A stretch of 64,000 bases of DNA from Myxococcus stipitatus (GTDB lineage Bacteria; Myxococcota; Myxococcia; Myxococcales; Myxococcaceae), in the NCBI RefSeq assembly GCF_037414475.1, contig NZ_CP147913.1, forward strand, positions 6,260,001 through 6,324,000, in the 5' to 3' direction. Of this stretch, positions 15,478-24,091 are shown one piece after another; position 1 is the stretch's first letter, and the number at the start of each line of letters is the position of its first letter. Below the pieces are notes generated by a model. That model did no database searches and was not told the origin of the DNA. It saw nothing but the letters and a program-made list of their open reading frames with translations. A program made the position numbers and the translations under genes.

Positions 15478-17196
15478 ATGAACCGAACCCTCTTCTCCCT
15501 GCTCGGGGCGATGTTGCTGTCCGGCCCCGCCCTCGCCGAGCAGAAAGCCCCCGCCGCCCTGCCCGACGCCGCCGAGCTCCAGCGCCTCACCGCGCGCTTC
15601 GCCCCGGTGGAGTTGAAGGTCGACCTGAAGGCCCTTCCCGACAACGAGCGCCGCGCCCTGGCGCGCATCGTCCAGGCCTCGCAGTACATGGACGCGCTCT
15701 TCCTGCGCCAGCGCTGGGCGGGCAGCGAGACGGTGCTGCTGGGACTGGTGCGGGATGAGACGCCGCTGGGCCGCGCGCGGTTGCACGCGTTCGTCCTGGA
15801 CAAGGGCCCGTGGATCAGCCTGGACGAGGGGCGGCCGTTCCTGCCCGGCGTGCCCCCGAAGCCGGAGGCCGGCAACTTCTACCCGGCCGGCTCCTCCAAG
15901 GCGGAGGTGGAGGCGTGGGTGAAGTCGCTGCCCGAGGCGCAGGCGAAGGAGGCCACCGGCTTCTACACGACCATCCGCCGGGGCACCGACGGCAAGTTCA
16001 TCTCCGTGCCGTACAGCGTGGAGTACCAGGGGGAGCTGGCGCAGGCGGCCGCGCTCTTCCGCGAGGCGGCGAACCTCACCAAGCAGCCCACGCTCAAGGC
16101 GTTCCTCAACGCGCGCGCGGACGCGTTCCTGTCCAACGACTACTACGCCAGCGAGGTGGCGTGGATGAAGCTGGACGCGAGCATCGAGCCCACCGTCGGA
16201 CCCTACGAGGTCTACGAGGACGGCTGGTTCAACTACAAGGCCGCCTTCGAGGCCTTCGTGGGTCTGCGCGACGACGCGGAGACGACGAAGCTTGCGAAGT
16301 TCAGCGACCACCTCCAGGACCTGGAGAACAACCTCCCCATCGACCCGAAGATGCGCAGCCCGAAGCTGGGCGCGCTGGCCCCCATCCGCGTCGTCAACAG
16401 CCTGTTCTCCTCGGGCGACGCCAACCGCGGCGTGCAGACGGCGGCCTACAACCTGCCCAATGACGAGCGCGTCACGGAGGCCATGGGCTCCAAGCGGGTC
16501 ATGCTCAAGAACGTGCAGGAGGCCAAGTTCCAGCGCGTGCTGCTGCCCATCGCCAAGGTGGCGCTGACCGCGAAGGACCAGCAGGACGTGGCCTTCGACG
16601 CGTTCTTCACGCACATCCTCATGCACGAGCTGATGCACGGCCTGGGGCCGCACAACATCACCGTGGATGGCAAGGAGACGACGGTGCGTCAGGCGCTCCA
16701 GGTGGCGTCCAGCGCGCTCGAGGAGGCCAAGGCGGACATCTCCGGCCTGTGGGCGCTGCAGCGGCTGATGGACACGGGCGTCATCGACAAGTCCATGGCG
16801 CGCACCATGTACACGACGTTCCTGGCCTCCGCGTTCCGCTCCATCCGCTTCGGCATCGACGAGGCGCACGGCAAGGGCGTGGCGCTGCAGCTGAACCACT
16901 TCCTCGACACGGGCGCGGTGAAGGTCAACGCGGACGGCACCTTCTCCGTGGTGCCGGAGAAGATTCAGCAGTCGGTCACCTCGCTGACGAAGCAGTTGAT
17001 GGAGATTCAGGGGAAGGGTGACCGCAAGGCGGCCGAGGCCCTGCTGGCGAAGATGGGCGTGGTGCGGCCTCCGGTGCGCAAGGTGCTGGAGCGCCTCAAG
17101 GACGTGCCGGTGGACATCGAGCCCCACTACGTCACCGCGGAGGAGCTGGTCCGCGAGGCCACCGCGTCCACGGCGTCCCCGGGCGGGAAGAAGTAG
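15478..17196 (+). CDS. M49-like zinc metallopeptidase, exported
   Basis: 572 aa starting with a signal peptide (MNRTLFSLLGAMLLSGPALA). The zinc site is HELMH at 383-387 (His383, Glu384, His387) and the downstream acidic motif EEAKAD at 415-420, the arrangement found in the dipeptidyl-peptidase III family and its bacterial relatives. True DPP III has HEXXGH with an extra Gly; here it is a plain HEXXH followed by GLG. It probably removes dipeptides or trims oligopeptides in the periplasm. AGGGAGGGGGC lies just before the ATG, a strong ribosome-binding site. Confidence 0.85.
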   Translation: MNRTLFSLLGAMLLSGPALAEQKAPAALPDAAELQRLTARFAPVELKVDLKALPDNERRALARIVQASQYMDALFLRQRWAGSETVLLGLVRDETPLGRARLHAFVLDKGPWISLDEGRPFLPGVPPKPEAGNFYPAGSSKAEVEAWVKSLPEAQAKEATGFYTTIRRGTDGKFISVPYSVEYQGELAQAAALFREAANLTKQPTLKAFLNARADAFLSNDYYASEVAWMKLDASIEPTVGPYEVYEDGWFNYKAAFEAFVGLRDDAETTKLAKFSDHLQDLENNLPIDPKMRSPKLGALAPIRVVNSLFSSGDANRGVQTAAYNLPNDERVTEAMGSKRVMLKNVQEAKFQRVLLPIAKVALTAKDQQDVAFDAFFTHILMHELMHGLGPHNITVDGKETTVRQALQVASSALEEAKADISGLWALQRLMDTGVIDKSMARTMYTTFLASAFRSIRFGIDEAHGKGVALQLNHFLDTGAVKVNADGTFSVVPEKIQQSVTSLTKQLMEIQGKGDRKAAEALLAKMGVVRPPVRKVLERLKDVPVDIEPHYVTAEELVREATASTASPGGKK

Positions 17197-17282
17197 CCCA
17201 CGCCACGTCCGCCAGTCCGCCCCCGCGCCAGGGAAGGCTTCCCGTGCGCGGCGGGCGGGGCGGTAGCATGTGTCAGGGAGAG

Positions 17283-18047
17283 ATGGCGACCTTGGTTCCA
17301 TACCGCGCGGCTCCGCTGGGGCCTTGGGGTGTCCTCGTCGCGCTCGTCATCGTGGGCGCGTGGGGCGGGCACCTGGCGTGGATGCTGATGTCGTCCGGGT
17401 TGCCCTGGGACGCTCCGCTCACCTGGCTGCATGTCGTCGTCCAGGCGTGGCTGTGCACGGGGTTGTTCATCACCGGCCATGACGCCATGCACGGCACGGT
17501 GGCCCGCCCGGCCTGGGTGAACGAGGCGGTGGGCACCATCGCCTGCTTCCTCTTCGCGGGCCTGTCGTACCGCCGGCTGGTGGTCAACCACCGCGCCCAC
17601 CACGAGGACCCGACGGGCGAGAAGGACCCGGACTTCTCCACGCGCACCCAGTCGTTCTGGCCGTGGCTCGGCACCTTCATGGTCCGCTACACCACGCTGC
17701 CGCAACTGGGCGTGATGGCGGCCAAGTTCAACATCCTCGTCTACCTGGGGGTGTCCCAGCCGCGCGTGCTCGTGTTCTGGGTGTTGCCCGCCGTGCTGGG
17801 CACGCTGCAGCTCTTCTACTTCGGCACGTACCTGCCGCACCGCCGCCCGGACACGCCCGACATGGCGCCCCATCACGCGCGCACCTTGCCGCGCAATCAC
17901 CCGTGGGCCCTGCTGTCCTGCTTCTTCTTCGGCTACCACTGGGAGCACCACCAGTCTCCCGGCACACCCTGGTGGCGGCTGTGGCGACTCAAGGACTCGC
18001 GGACCGAGCAGGCGGCCCGCGCGGTGTCGGCTCGCGACGCGATGTAA
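17283..18047 (+). CDS. CrtW-like beta-carotene ketolase / fatty acid desaturase family
   Basis: 254-aa integral membrane di-iron oxygenase. The His boxes are HDAMH (66-70), NHRAHH (102-107) and HWEHH (219-223). The surroundings FGTYLPHR and HHQSPGTPWWRL are the signature of CrtW ketolases rather than generic desaturases. CrtW adds 4-keto groups to beta-ionone rings of carotenoids. Several transmembrane helices are evident (14-36, 48-65, 83-98, 160-182). No other carotenoid gene is adjacent, so the substrate remains inferred. The ATG at 17283 has AGGGAG close by (tight spacing); an ATG at 17268 would add five residues. Confidence 0.8.
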   Translation: MATLVPYRAAPLGPWGVLVALVIVGAWGGHLAWMLMSSGLPWDAPLTWLHVVVQAWLCTGLFITGHDAMHGTVARPAWVNEAVGTIACFLFAGLSYRRLVVNHRAHHEDPTGEKDPDFSTRTQSFWPWLGTFMVRYTTLPQLGVMAAKFNILVYLGVSQPRVLVFWVLPAVLGTLQLFYFGTYLPHRRPDTPDMAPHHARTLPRNHPWALLSCFFFGYHWEHHQSPGTPWWRLWRLKDSRTEQAARAVSARDAM

Positions 18048-18070
18048 CGGCCGGAAGGCCCGGGCCGTTA
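18045..18070 (+). terminator. Stem-loop overlapping ketolase stop codon, before msrP
   Basis: TAACGGCC / GGCCGTTA forms a perfect 8-bp stem with a 10-nt GC-rich loop. The left arm contains the stop codon of the ketolase gene and the right arm ends 9 nt before the msrP ATG. It may end the first transcript or modulate msrP translation. Confidence 0.5.
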
Positions 18071-18079
18071 TGATGGGGC

Positions 18080-19060
18080 ATGAGCGACGACACGCCGTCT
18101 GGCTCCGACATCACCCCCGAGCCGCTCTACCTGCGCCGCCGTGAGCTCCTGAAGAACGCGGGGCTCTTCCTCGGCACGGCCGCGGGTGTGGCCGGGGGAC
18201 TCTTGTCGTTGACGGGCCGGGGGCGCGGCTCGAGCGCGGACGCGGTGCCCGACGCGGGCGCGGTGGCGGGGCCGGTGGTGAAGGCCGCGAGCGAGTTCGA
18301 TACCTCCGAGCCGCGCACGTCCTACGAAGACATCACCACGTACAACAACTTCTACGAGCTGGGCCTGGACAAGGGGGACCCGGCGAGGCTCGCGCATCTG
18401 CTCAAGCCCCGGCCGTGGACCGTCACGCTCGACGGCGAGGTCCACGAGCCCCGGACGGTGGACATCGACCAGCTCCTGTCGTGGTTCCCTCCCGAGGAGC
18501 GCGTGTACCGGATGCGCTGCGTGGAGGCGTGGTCCATGGTGATTCCATGGCTGGGCTTTCCCCTGGCCGCGCTCCTCGCGAAGGTGAAGCCCACCAGCCA
18601 CGCGCGCTACGTGGCCTTCACCACGCTGATGGACCCCGAGCAGCTCCCCGGTCAGCAGCGCCGGGTGTTGGACTGGCCCTACACGGAAGGGCTGCGGCTG
18701 GACGAAGCGAAGCATCCGCTCACCTTCATGGCCATGGGGCTCTATGGCCGCCAGCTCCCCGCGCAGAACGGCGCGCCGCTGCGGCTCGTCGTGCCTTGGA
18801 AGTATGGGTTCAAGGGCGGCAAATCGATTGTCCGCATCACCCTGACGCGCACACGGCCCTTCACGACGTGGAACATGGCGGCGCCGGAGGAGTACGGCTT
18901 CTACGCCAACGTGAATCCCGCGGTGCCACACCCGCGCTGGAGCCAGGCCACCGAGCGGCGCATCGGTGACTTCGAGCGCCGCCGCACGCTGCCCTTCAAC
19001 GGGTACGCGGAGCAGGTGGCCCACCTCTACTCGGGCATGGACCTGCGCGAGAACTACTGA
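18080..19060 (+). CDS. msrP: Protein-methionine-sulfoxide reductase catalytic subunit MsrP
   Basis: 326-aa molybdopterin enzyme that repairs oxidised methionines in periplasmic proteins, taking electrons from MsrQ. A twin-arginine signal (RRRELLKNAG, residues 19-28, then a hydrophobic stretch) directs folded export. The molybdenum ligand is Cys147 in RMRCVEAWSMVIPW. The C-terminal half has VPWKYGFKGGKSIV and YSGMDLRENY, typical of YedY/MsrP. It is separated from msrQ by 3 nt. The start is ATG 18080. Confidence 0.96.
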   Translation: MSDDTPSGSDITPEPLYLRRRELLKNAGLFLGTAAGVAGGLLSLTGRGRGSSADAVPDAGAVAGPVVKAASEFDTSEPRTSYEDITTYNNFYELGLDKGDPARLAHLLKPRPWTVTLDGEVHEPRTVDIDQLLSWFPPEERVYRMRCVEAWSMVIPWLGFPLAALLAKVKPTSHARYVAFTTLMDPEQLPGQQRRVLDWPYTEGLRLDEAKHPLTFMAMGLYGRQLPAQNGAPLRLVVPWKYGFKGGKSIVRITLTRTRPFTTWNMAAPEEYGFYANVNPAVPHPRWSQATERRIGDFERRRTLPFNGYAEQVAHLYSGMDLRENY

Positions 19061-19063
19061 ACC

Positions 19064-19690
19064 ATGGCCACCTCTCCCCATCCCTGGCTCAATCCCGCCG
19101 TCACCGTGGGCGGCCTCGCGCCGCTGGTGTTCATGGCCGTGCAGGGGCCTCGCGGTGCGCTGGGCCCCAACGCCATCGAGGCCGCGCTCAACCAGACGGG
19201 GCTCATCACGCTGGTGCTGTTGGTGGCGTCGCTGGCGTGTACGCCGGTGCGCCTGGTCACCGGGTGGACGTGGCCCGCGCGCGTGCGGCGCACGCTGGGG
19301 CTGCTCGCCTTCACGTATGCGTCCTCGCACTTCCTCACGTACGTCGTGCTGGACCGGGGCCTCTCCCTGTCCGCGCTGCTGGAGGAGCTGGCCGAGCGGC
19401 CCTTCATCTTCGTGGGCTTCACCGCGTGGATGTTGCTGGTGCCGCTGGCCGTCACCTCGACGAACGCGTGGGTGCGCCGCCTGGGCTTCCCTCGCTGGCA
19501 GCGCCTGCACCGGCTGGCGTACGTGGCCGCGGTGCTGGGCGTGGTGCACTTCGTGTGGCGCGTCAAGAAGGACGTCACCGAGCCCGTGCTCTACGGCGCG
19601 GTGCTGGCCCTGCTGTTCGCCCTGCGAGTGGGAGAGGCGATGCGCAAACGCCGGGCCCGCGCCGCGTCGGCGGCCCGGAACCCGGCGTGA
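19064..19690 (+). CDS. msrQ: Heme-binding membrane subunit MsrQ
   Basis: 208-aa six-helix membrane protein of the ferric-reductase-like family that relays electrons from the quinone pool or a flavin reductase to MsrP. Helices are visible at roughly 14-30, 43-60, 75-95, 113-130, 148-166 and 174-188. The heme-ligand histidines are in ASSHFLTY, QRLHRLAY and VVHFVW. WQRLHRLAYVAAVLGVVHF is the MsrQ signature. It converges with the response regulator gene, with 21 bp between. Confidence 0.94.
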   Translation: MATSPHPWLNPAVTVGGLAPLVFMAVQGPRGALGPNAIEAALNQTGLITLVLLVASLACTPVRLVTGWTWPARVRRTLGLLAFTYASSHFLTYVVLDRGLSLSALLEELAERPFIFVGFTAWMLLVPLAVTSTNAWVRRLGFPRWQRLHRLAYVAAVLGVVHFVWRVKKDVTEPVLYGAVLALLFALRVGEAMRKRRARAASAARNPA

Positions 19691-19711
19691 GGAACAACGG
19701 ACCGCTGGGAA

Positions 19712-20194
19712 CTACTTACGCGGCAGCGGGAGGATGGTGTCCACGAGCGTCATGAGCTGAGCGCAGCTCACCGGCTTGCGGACGAAGGCGCTGATGCCGG
19801 CCTTCTGTCCCAGGGCGCGGACCTCCGCCACGTTCGGGTCACCCGTCATCATCAGGATGGGGACCTTGGCCAGCTTCGGGTTGGCGTTGGCGCGAATCTG
19901 CGCGGCGAAGTCGGCCCCGTTCATCCCGTCCATGTGGAAGTCGGTGAGGATGAGGTCGATGGTCTCCGCCTCGGCGACCTTCAGCCCCTCTTCGGCGGAC
20001 TCCGCCTCGAGGAACTCGAAGTTGCGCGCCATCAGGTAGATTTTCAGCAGCGTCCGGATGGAGCGGCTGTCATCCACCAGCAGGACGCGCTGGGCCGCGG
20101 TACCCGATGCCGGCCGGGTTCCCACAGGGCGCGCCGGGTCCGTCGTGGGGCGGTTGGGGCTGGGCTCAGGGGAGGGCAGGGTGCCGGCCTTCAT
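19712..20194 (-). CDS. Single-domain response regulator
   Basis: 160 aa, with a disordered Pro-rich N-terminus of about 34 residues and then one receiver domain. Acidic pocket Asp41/Asp42, phospho-acceptor Asp85 (LTDFHMDG), Thr in MMTGDP and Lys in FVRKPVS are all present, so it should be phosphorylated. There is no output domain, so it must act by protein contact. It strongly resembles the regulator at 41324 (VLLVDDS...RxxxKIYLM), suggesting a paralogue related to chemosensory signalling. It lies 142 bp downstream of the lipoprotein gene on the same strand. Confidence 0.92.
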   Translation of the reverse strand: MKAGTLPSPEPSPNRPTTDPARPVGTRPASGTAAQRVLLVDDSRSIRTLLKIYLMARNFEFLEAESAEEGLKVAEAETIDLILTDFHMDGMNGADFAAQIRANANPKLAKVPILMMTGDPNVAEVRALGQKAGISAFVRKPVSCAQLMTLVDTILPLPRK

Positions 20195-20336
20195 CGGATC
20201 ATCAACCTCGGTGGGGCTGTCTCCCCGCGGAGACCTGGGGCATGTTGACGGAAGGACATGCCGAAGTCAAAGCACCGTCCTTCCTCTCTTTTTTCCGAAT
20301 GTGGGGCGCCGCACACCCCACCTGCCGTGAAGTGCC

Positions 20337-21581
20337 TCAGGGCACCTCGAGCACGAACGCCTGGCTCTCCACTCCCTGCATTCCCAGGCTGGGGGCAATG
20401 GCGGGAGACAGCTCGTTGGGGACGCGCCAGGTCTGCCCGGTGGATTGGATCAACACCACCGAGTAGCGCCCCTTGGGCAGCCCCTCCAGCACCGCGGGTG
20501 CGGCCGGGTTCTTGGCGTCGATGGCGACGGGCGACACGGCCACGAACAGCTCCTGCACCGGCACGGGGGTCGTGCGCGGCTTCCCCTCGGCATCGGTGAG
20601 CAGGGGGATGAGCGAGTCCGTCAAGAGGGTGGAATGGAGCACCACCAGGTCCGGCTGCCCGTCGCGCGAGCCATCCGCGCGCGGGTAGTCGGTGCCGTTG
20701 GCGTCGAGCACCCCGTTGCGGTCCAGGTCGTTGTCCTCCAGGAGTCCGGGGACGTTCGCCAGCTTGCGCACGACGACGCGGGGCCACACCTCGCGCTGCT
20801 TCTCTTCTTGCTGCGCGGCCTTGGCCGGGTCCACGTAGCTGACCATGAACGCCTTGGGGCGCTGGTCCACCGCGCCGCCCTCGAACGACTGGGGCGTCAG
20901 CCGCAGGACCTTGCCCTGCGAGCCCGGGGTGATGGTGGCGTCGCCGCCCATGTGTATCGTGGCCTGGAAGGCGGGCCGGTCCACCGGCACCTGCGCGGTG
21001 GCCTGGGAGAAGCTCATCGTCACGTTGGTGAGCGCCTGGGGCCGGCCGTCCTTGTCCTCGGTGATTTCCAGCGTGATGGGCCGGGGAGGCGTGGTGGTGA
21101 GGTCCACCACCCCGCCGCCGATGTCGCCCGCGTTGGGCTCACTGGTGACGCCGTACCAGGGGTTGAAGTCCGAGGCATGGCAAGGCTGCACGCCGCCGTT
21201 GCGGCAGCTGTCCACGTCGATGAAGCCGCGAATCGTGTAGCGCCCCTTGCCGACGAGGCTGAAGGCGAAGGGCGCGGTAAACGGACCGGGCGCGTCGGTG
21301 GTGAGCGCCGGGCCGAAGAGCTGCTCGGCGGGGACGACGGTGAACGCGAGCGGGCGGCCGGTGCCCTGCGGCGGCGGAGGCCGGTCCGCGTCGTAGAGGA
21401 ACACCACGGCGTTGCCGCGCGTGCGCGCCTGCACCACGAGGGTGCCCTCGATGCGGGCGGAGTGGATGTTCTGCTGTCCGTCCGCGGTGGGGACCACCTC
21501 GGGGGACTCGCAGCCCGTCACGAGCAGGGACGCGGCGAGGACGCCTCCCAGCGACTTCTTCCAGGATGAGGAGAGGCTCAT
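20337..21581 (-). CDS. Lipoprotein with DxDxNG motif, unknown function
   Basis: 414 aa. The N-terminus is a lipoprotein signal with lipobox LVTGC (Cys24). Position +2 is Glu. The body is beta-rich, with an Ig/transthyretin-like first half (IEGTLVVQ, GKGRYTIRGFIDVDSC). The DLDRNGVLDANG segment near residue 288 looks like a calcium-binding loop. No enzyme motif was found. Its ATG overlaps the receptor stop (ATGA), so it is probably the surface or periplasmic partner of the TonB-dependent receptor. Confidence 0.85.
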   Translation of the reverse strand: MSLSSSWKKSLGGVLAASLLVTGCESPEVVPTADGQQNIHSARIEGTLVVQARTRGNAVVFLYDADRPPPPQGTGRPLAFTVVPAEQLFGPALTTDAPGPFTAPFAFSLVGKGRYTIRGFIDVDSCRNGGVQPCHASDFNPWYGVTSEPNAGDIGGGVVDLTTTPPRPITLEITEDKDGRPQALTNVTMSFSQATAQVPVDRPAFQATIHMGGDATITPGSQGKVLRLTPQSFEGGAVDQRPKAFMVSYVDPAKAAQQEEKQREVWPRVVVRKLANVPGLLEDNDLDRNGVLDANGTDYPRADGSRDGQPDLVVLHSTLLTDSLIPLLTDAEGKPRTTPVPVQELFVAVSPVAIDAKNPAAPAVLEGLPKGRYSVVLIQSTGQTWRVPNELSPAIAPSLGMQGVESQAFVLEVP

Positions 21582-24091
21582 GGAGTCACCGTCAGCGTCG
21601 CGTAGACGCGCCGCTCGATGCGGTTGCCGAAAGGATGTTGGGAGTGCGAGCCGCCGAGCTGGCTGCCCGTCAGCGCGACGTCCACCACGTTCTTCACGGC
21701 CGCGTAACCCACGCGCGCGTTGATGATGGTGTAGGCGCCCAGCGGGTTGGAGATGAGCTCGATGCGCGTGGGGTCCGACGCGGCCGGCTCGCGCTCAATC
21801 CACGTGGTGGACGAGGTGAAGGCCACGTCCACGCCGAACTCCAGGTCCGCCTGCGTGCGGTAGGTCACGCCGCCGAACAGCTTGAGCTGCGGCGCCTGGC
21901 TGCACGGGCCACACTCCTCCTTCTCCTCCAGGTCCGAGGAGATGGTCTGGAACGCGAAGCTGGCCTTGACGCCCAGGCCATCGATGGGGGCCAGGGTGAT
22001 GCCGGCCTCCGCTCCGCGCGCGGTGTAGATGGAGTCCTCGTTCACGAAGCGCGAGCGGCCGATGAGGTAGTTGCCAGTGGCCGGGTCATACGACTCGCCC
22101 GGCGGCAGGCGCTCGAAGTTGGACAGGGCGATGAGGTCCTTCACCCGGTTCTGGTAGAGGGCCACGTCCCAGTCCATGCCGACCTCGGCGAACTCGCCGC
22201 GCCAGCCGAGCTCGAAGGCGGTGAGGCGCTCGGGGCGCAGCGACGTGTTGCCGGTGGTCAAGCCGCTGGCGCCGGGGACGCCCTGCACGGGGACGAGCAG
22301 CCGCGTGTAGCTCTCCAAGAAGGTGGGCTCGCGGAAGGCGGAGGCCGCGCTGATGCGGAACGCGTGGCCTTCCCACGGACGGAACAGCGCGGACACGCGG
22401 GGCGAGTGCGCCAGGCCCGGCGTGCCGTTGTCGAGCAGCGGGTGGCGGTCCACGCGGTAGCTGGCGACCAGGCTGAGCGGCTCGGCCAGACGCCACTCGT
22501 CCTGCACGAAGGCGGCGGCGTGAATCTCCTCGCGCAGCGCGCCCAGGTAGTTCCAGGCCACGCGCTTGAGGCGGCCCTCCACGCCCACGTTCAGCTGATG
22601 CTCGCCGGCCAGTTGGAACGAGCGCGCGAAGAGCAGCTCCGCGTTGAACAGGTTGGAGCTGAGCTCCAGCGCCAGCGAGCGCTGGCCGATGGGCTCGTAC
22701 TGCGGCCCCGCGTTGCCGGAGATGTGGTTCCAGAACGTCTTCAGCTTGAGGGGGCCCAGCTCCACGTCGCCCTTGGCGTACGCGGTGAGGCCGTCCATGT
22801 AGTAGTTGCGCAGCAGGCCCAGCGGATAGATTTCCGTGTTGAACCGGTACGCGCCGCCGGACAGGCCAATCTGCTTGTCCTCGGAGAAGGTGTAGACGGC
22901 GGACAGCGTGCCGCGCGCGCCGCGCACGCCGATGTCCGGGTCCGGGTCCCTGAGCACGATGTCCGGGCGGTTGCTGCCGTAGTCGCGGCTGAACTTGTCC
23001 GCCTGCGAGTACGCCACGGACGCGCGGTAGTGCAGCGCGCCCGCGTTGCCGTGGCTGAGGAACGAGCCCGACACGGTGTTGCCGGTGCCGCCGGTGACGT
23101 TGAAGCGCGCGCGCGGGCCGGAGCCCGGGGCCTGGGTGATGATGTTGATGACGCCCAACATGGCGTTGGCGCCGTACAGCGCGCTGCCCGGGCCGCGGAT
23201 GACCTCGATGCGCTCGATTTCATCCAGCCCGATGGGGATGGCGGACCACAGGGTCAGGCCGAGGAAGTCCTGGTACTCGGTGCGGCCGTCCACCAGCACG
23301 AGCACCTTGTTGGCGATGCGCTGGTTGAAGCCACGCAGCGACACGTTGGCGCTGCCGATGCCCAGCGACATGACGTCCGCGCCGGGCACGCGGCGCAGCA
23401 GCTCCGGCAGCGTCTGTGCGCCGGACAGGCGGATGTCCTCGGCGGTGATGACGGTGGTGGCGTTGGGCGCCTCCAGCGAGGACTGGGCGCGGCGGCTCGC
23501 CGTCACGACGCGCTCTTCGTAGGGCACCAGGCCCTCGTCGGCGCCGGCGGACTCGTTGAGCTGCGGCAGCGCGCTGGGCACGTACGTGGACGGCGCGGAG
23601 GTGCCCGGGGCGGGCATGGACTCCGCGCGCTCGATGGCCTTCTCCAACCGCTCCAGGAGCGTGGCCATCTGCTGCTGCGACTGGACGCTGGCGGGCGGGG
23701 GCGGCATGGGCAGCCCGGACTTGTCCGGAGGCGTCGCGGACGAGGCCTCCAGCGCGCGCTGCTTCTCCTCCAGCGCCGCGACGGTGGCCTCGACGGAGGC
23801 CGCGTCCCCGGGGCTGCTGGTCATGTAGCGCCGGTACGCATCCAGCGCCTTCTCCGTGCGCCCCGCGTCCTGGTATGCGCGGGCGATGTTGTAGAGGACG
23901 TTGGGGTGCGGCTTGATGGCGTAGGCCTGCTCCAACTCGGCGATGCCCTCGTCGTACTCCTTCTTCGCGATGAGGCTCATGCCGTTGCGGAAGTGGCGAC
24001 GGGCTTCGAGACGTGCGTCCGCCAGGGCCTGCGATGCGCATAGACACAGCGCGAGCAGGCCCACTCGATGAAGGGCTTTGTAGTGTTTCAC
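21578..24091 (-). CDS. TonB-dependent outer-membrane receptor with N-terminal TPR domain
   Basis: 837 aa. A signal peptide (1-24) is followed by two to three TPR-like helical repeats (about 25-95: GMSLIAKKEYDEGIAELEQA, NVLYNIARAYQDAG). Next comes a Pro/Gln-rich linker (100-185), then a plug domain (TVITAEDI, TLPELLRRVPG, SLRGFNQR, VLVLVDGR, IEVIRGPGSALYG) and a 22-strand barrel. Such receptors import siderophores, cobalamin or glycans using TonB energy. A TPR domain ahead of the plug is not the usual FecR-type signalling domain and suggests a periplasmic partner. The GTG start shares one base with the kinase stop (TAGTG). The C-terminus lacks the common final aromatic residue. Confidence 0.92.
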   Translation of the reverse strand: MKHYKALHRVGLLALCLCASQALADARLEARRHFRNGMSLIAKKEYDEGIAELEQAYAIKPHPNVLYNIARAYQDAGRTEKALDAYRRYMTSSPGDAASVEATVAALEEKQRALEASSATPPDKSGLPMPPPPASVQSQQQMATLLERLEKAIERAESMPAPGTSAPSTYVPSALPQLNESAGADEGLVPYEERVVTASRRAQSSLEAPNATTVITAEDIRLSGAQTLPELLRRVPGADVMSLGIGSANVSLRGFNQRIANKVLVLVDGRTEYQDFLGLTLWSAIPIGLDEIERIEVIRGPGSALYGANAMLGVINIITQAPGSGPRARFNVTGGTGNTVSGSFLSHGNAGALHYRASVAYSQADKFSRDYGSNRPDIVLRDPDPDIGVRGARGTLSAVYTFSEDKQIGLSGGAYRFNTEIYPLGLLRNYYMDGLTAYAKGDVELGPLKLKTFWNHISGNAGPQYEPIGQRSLALELSSNLFNAELLFARSFQLAGEHQLNVGVEGRLKRVAWNYLGALREEIHAAAFVQDEWRLAEPLSLVASYRVDRHPLLDNGTPGLAHSPRVSALFRPWEGHAFRISAASAFREPTFLESYTRLLVPVQGVPGASGLTTGNTSLRPERLTAFELGWRGEFAEVGMDWDVALYQNRVKDLIALSNFERLPPGESYDPATGNYLIGRSRFVNEDSIYTARGAEAGITLAPIDGLGVKASFAFQTISSDLEEKEECGPCSQAPQLKLFGGVTYRTQADLEFGVDVAFTSSTTWIEREPAASDPTRIELISNPLGAYTIINARVGYAAVKNVVDVALTGSQLGGSHSQHPFGNRIERRVYATLTVTP

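Noticed and set aside
20285..20336. T-run plus GTGGGG/CCCCAC hairpin between lipoprotein and response regulator as an intrinsic terminator
   Set aside because: The T-run lies on the wrong strand and side for leftward transcription, so it does not fit a terminator for these genes.
21566..24043. 825-codon frame opposite the TonB receptor
   Set aside because: Shadow of the receptor gene; Ala/Arg/Val-rich and without recognisable domains.
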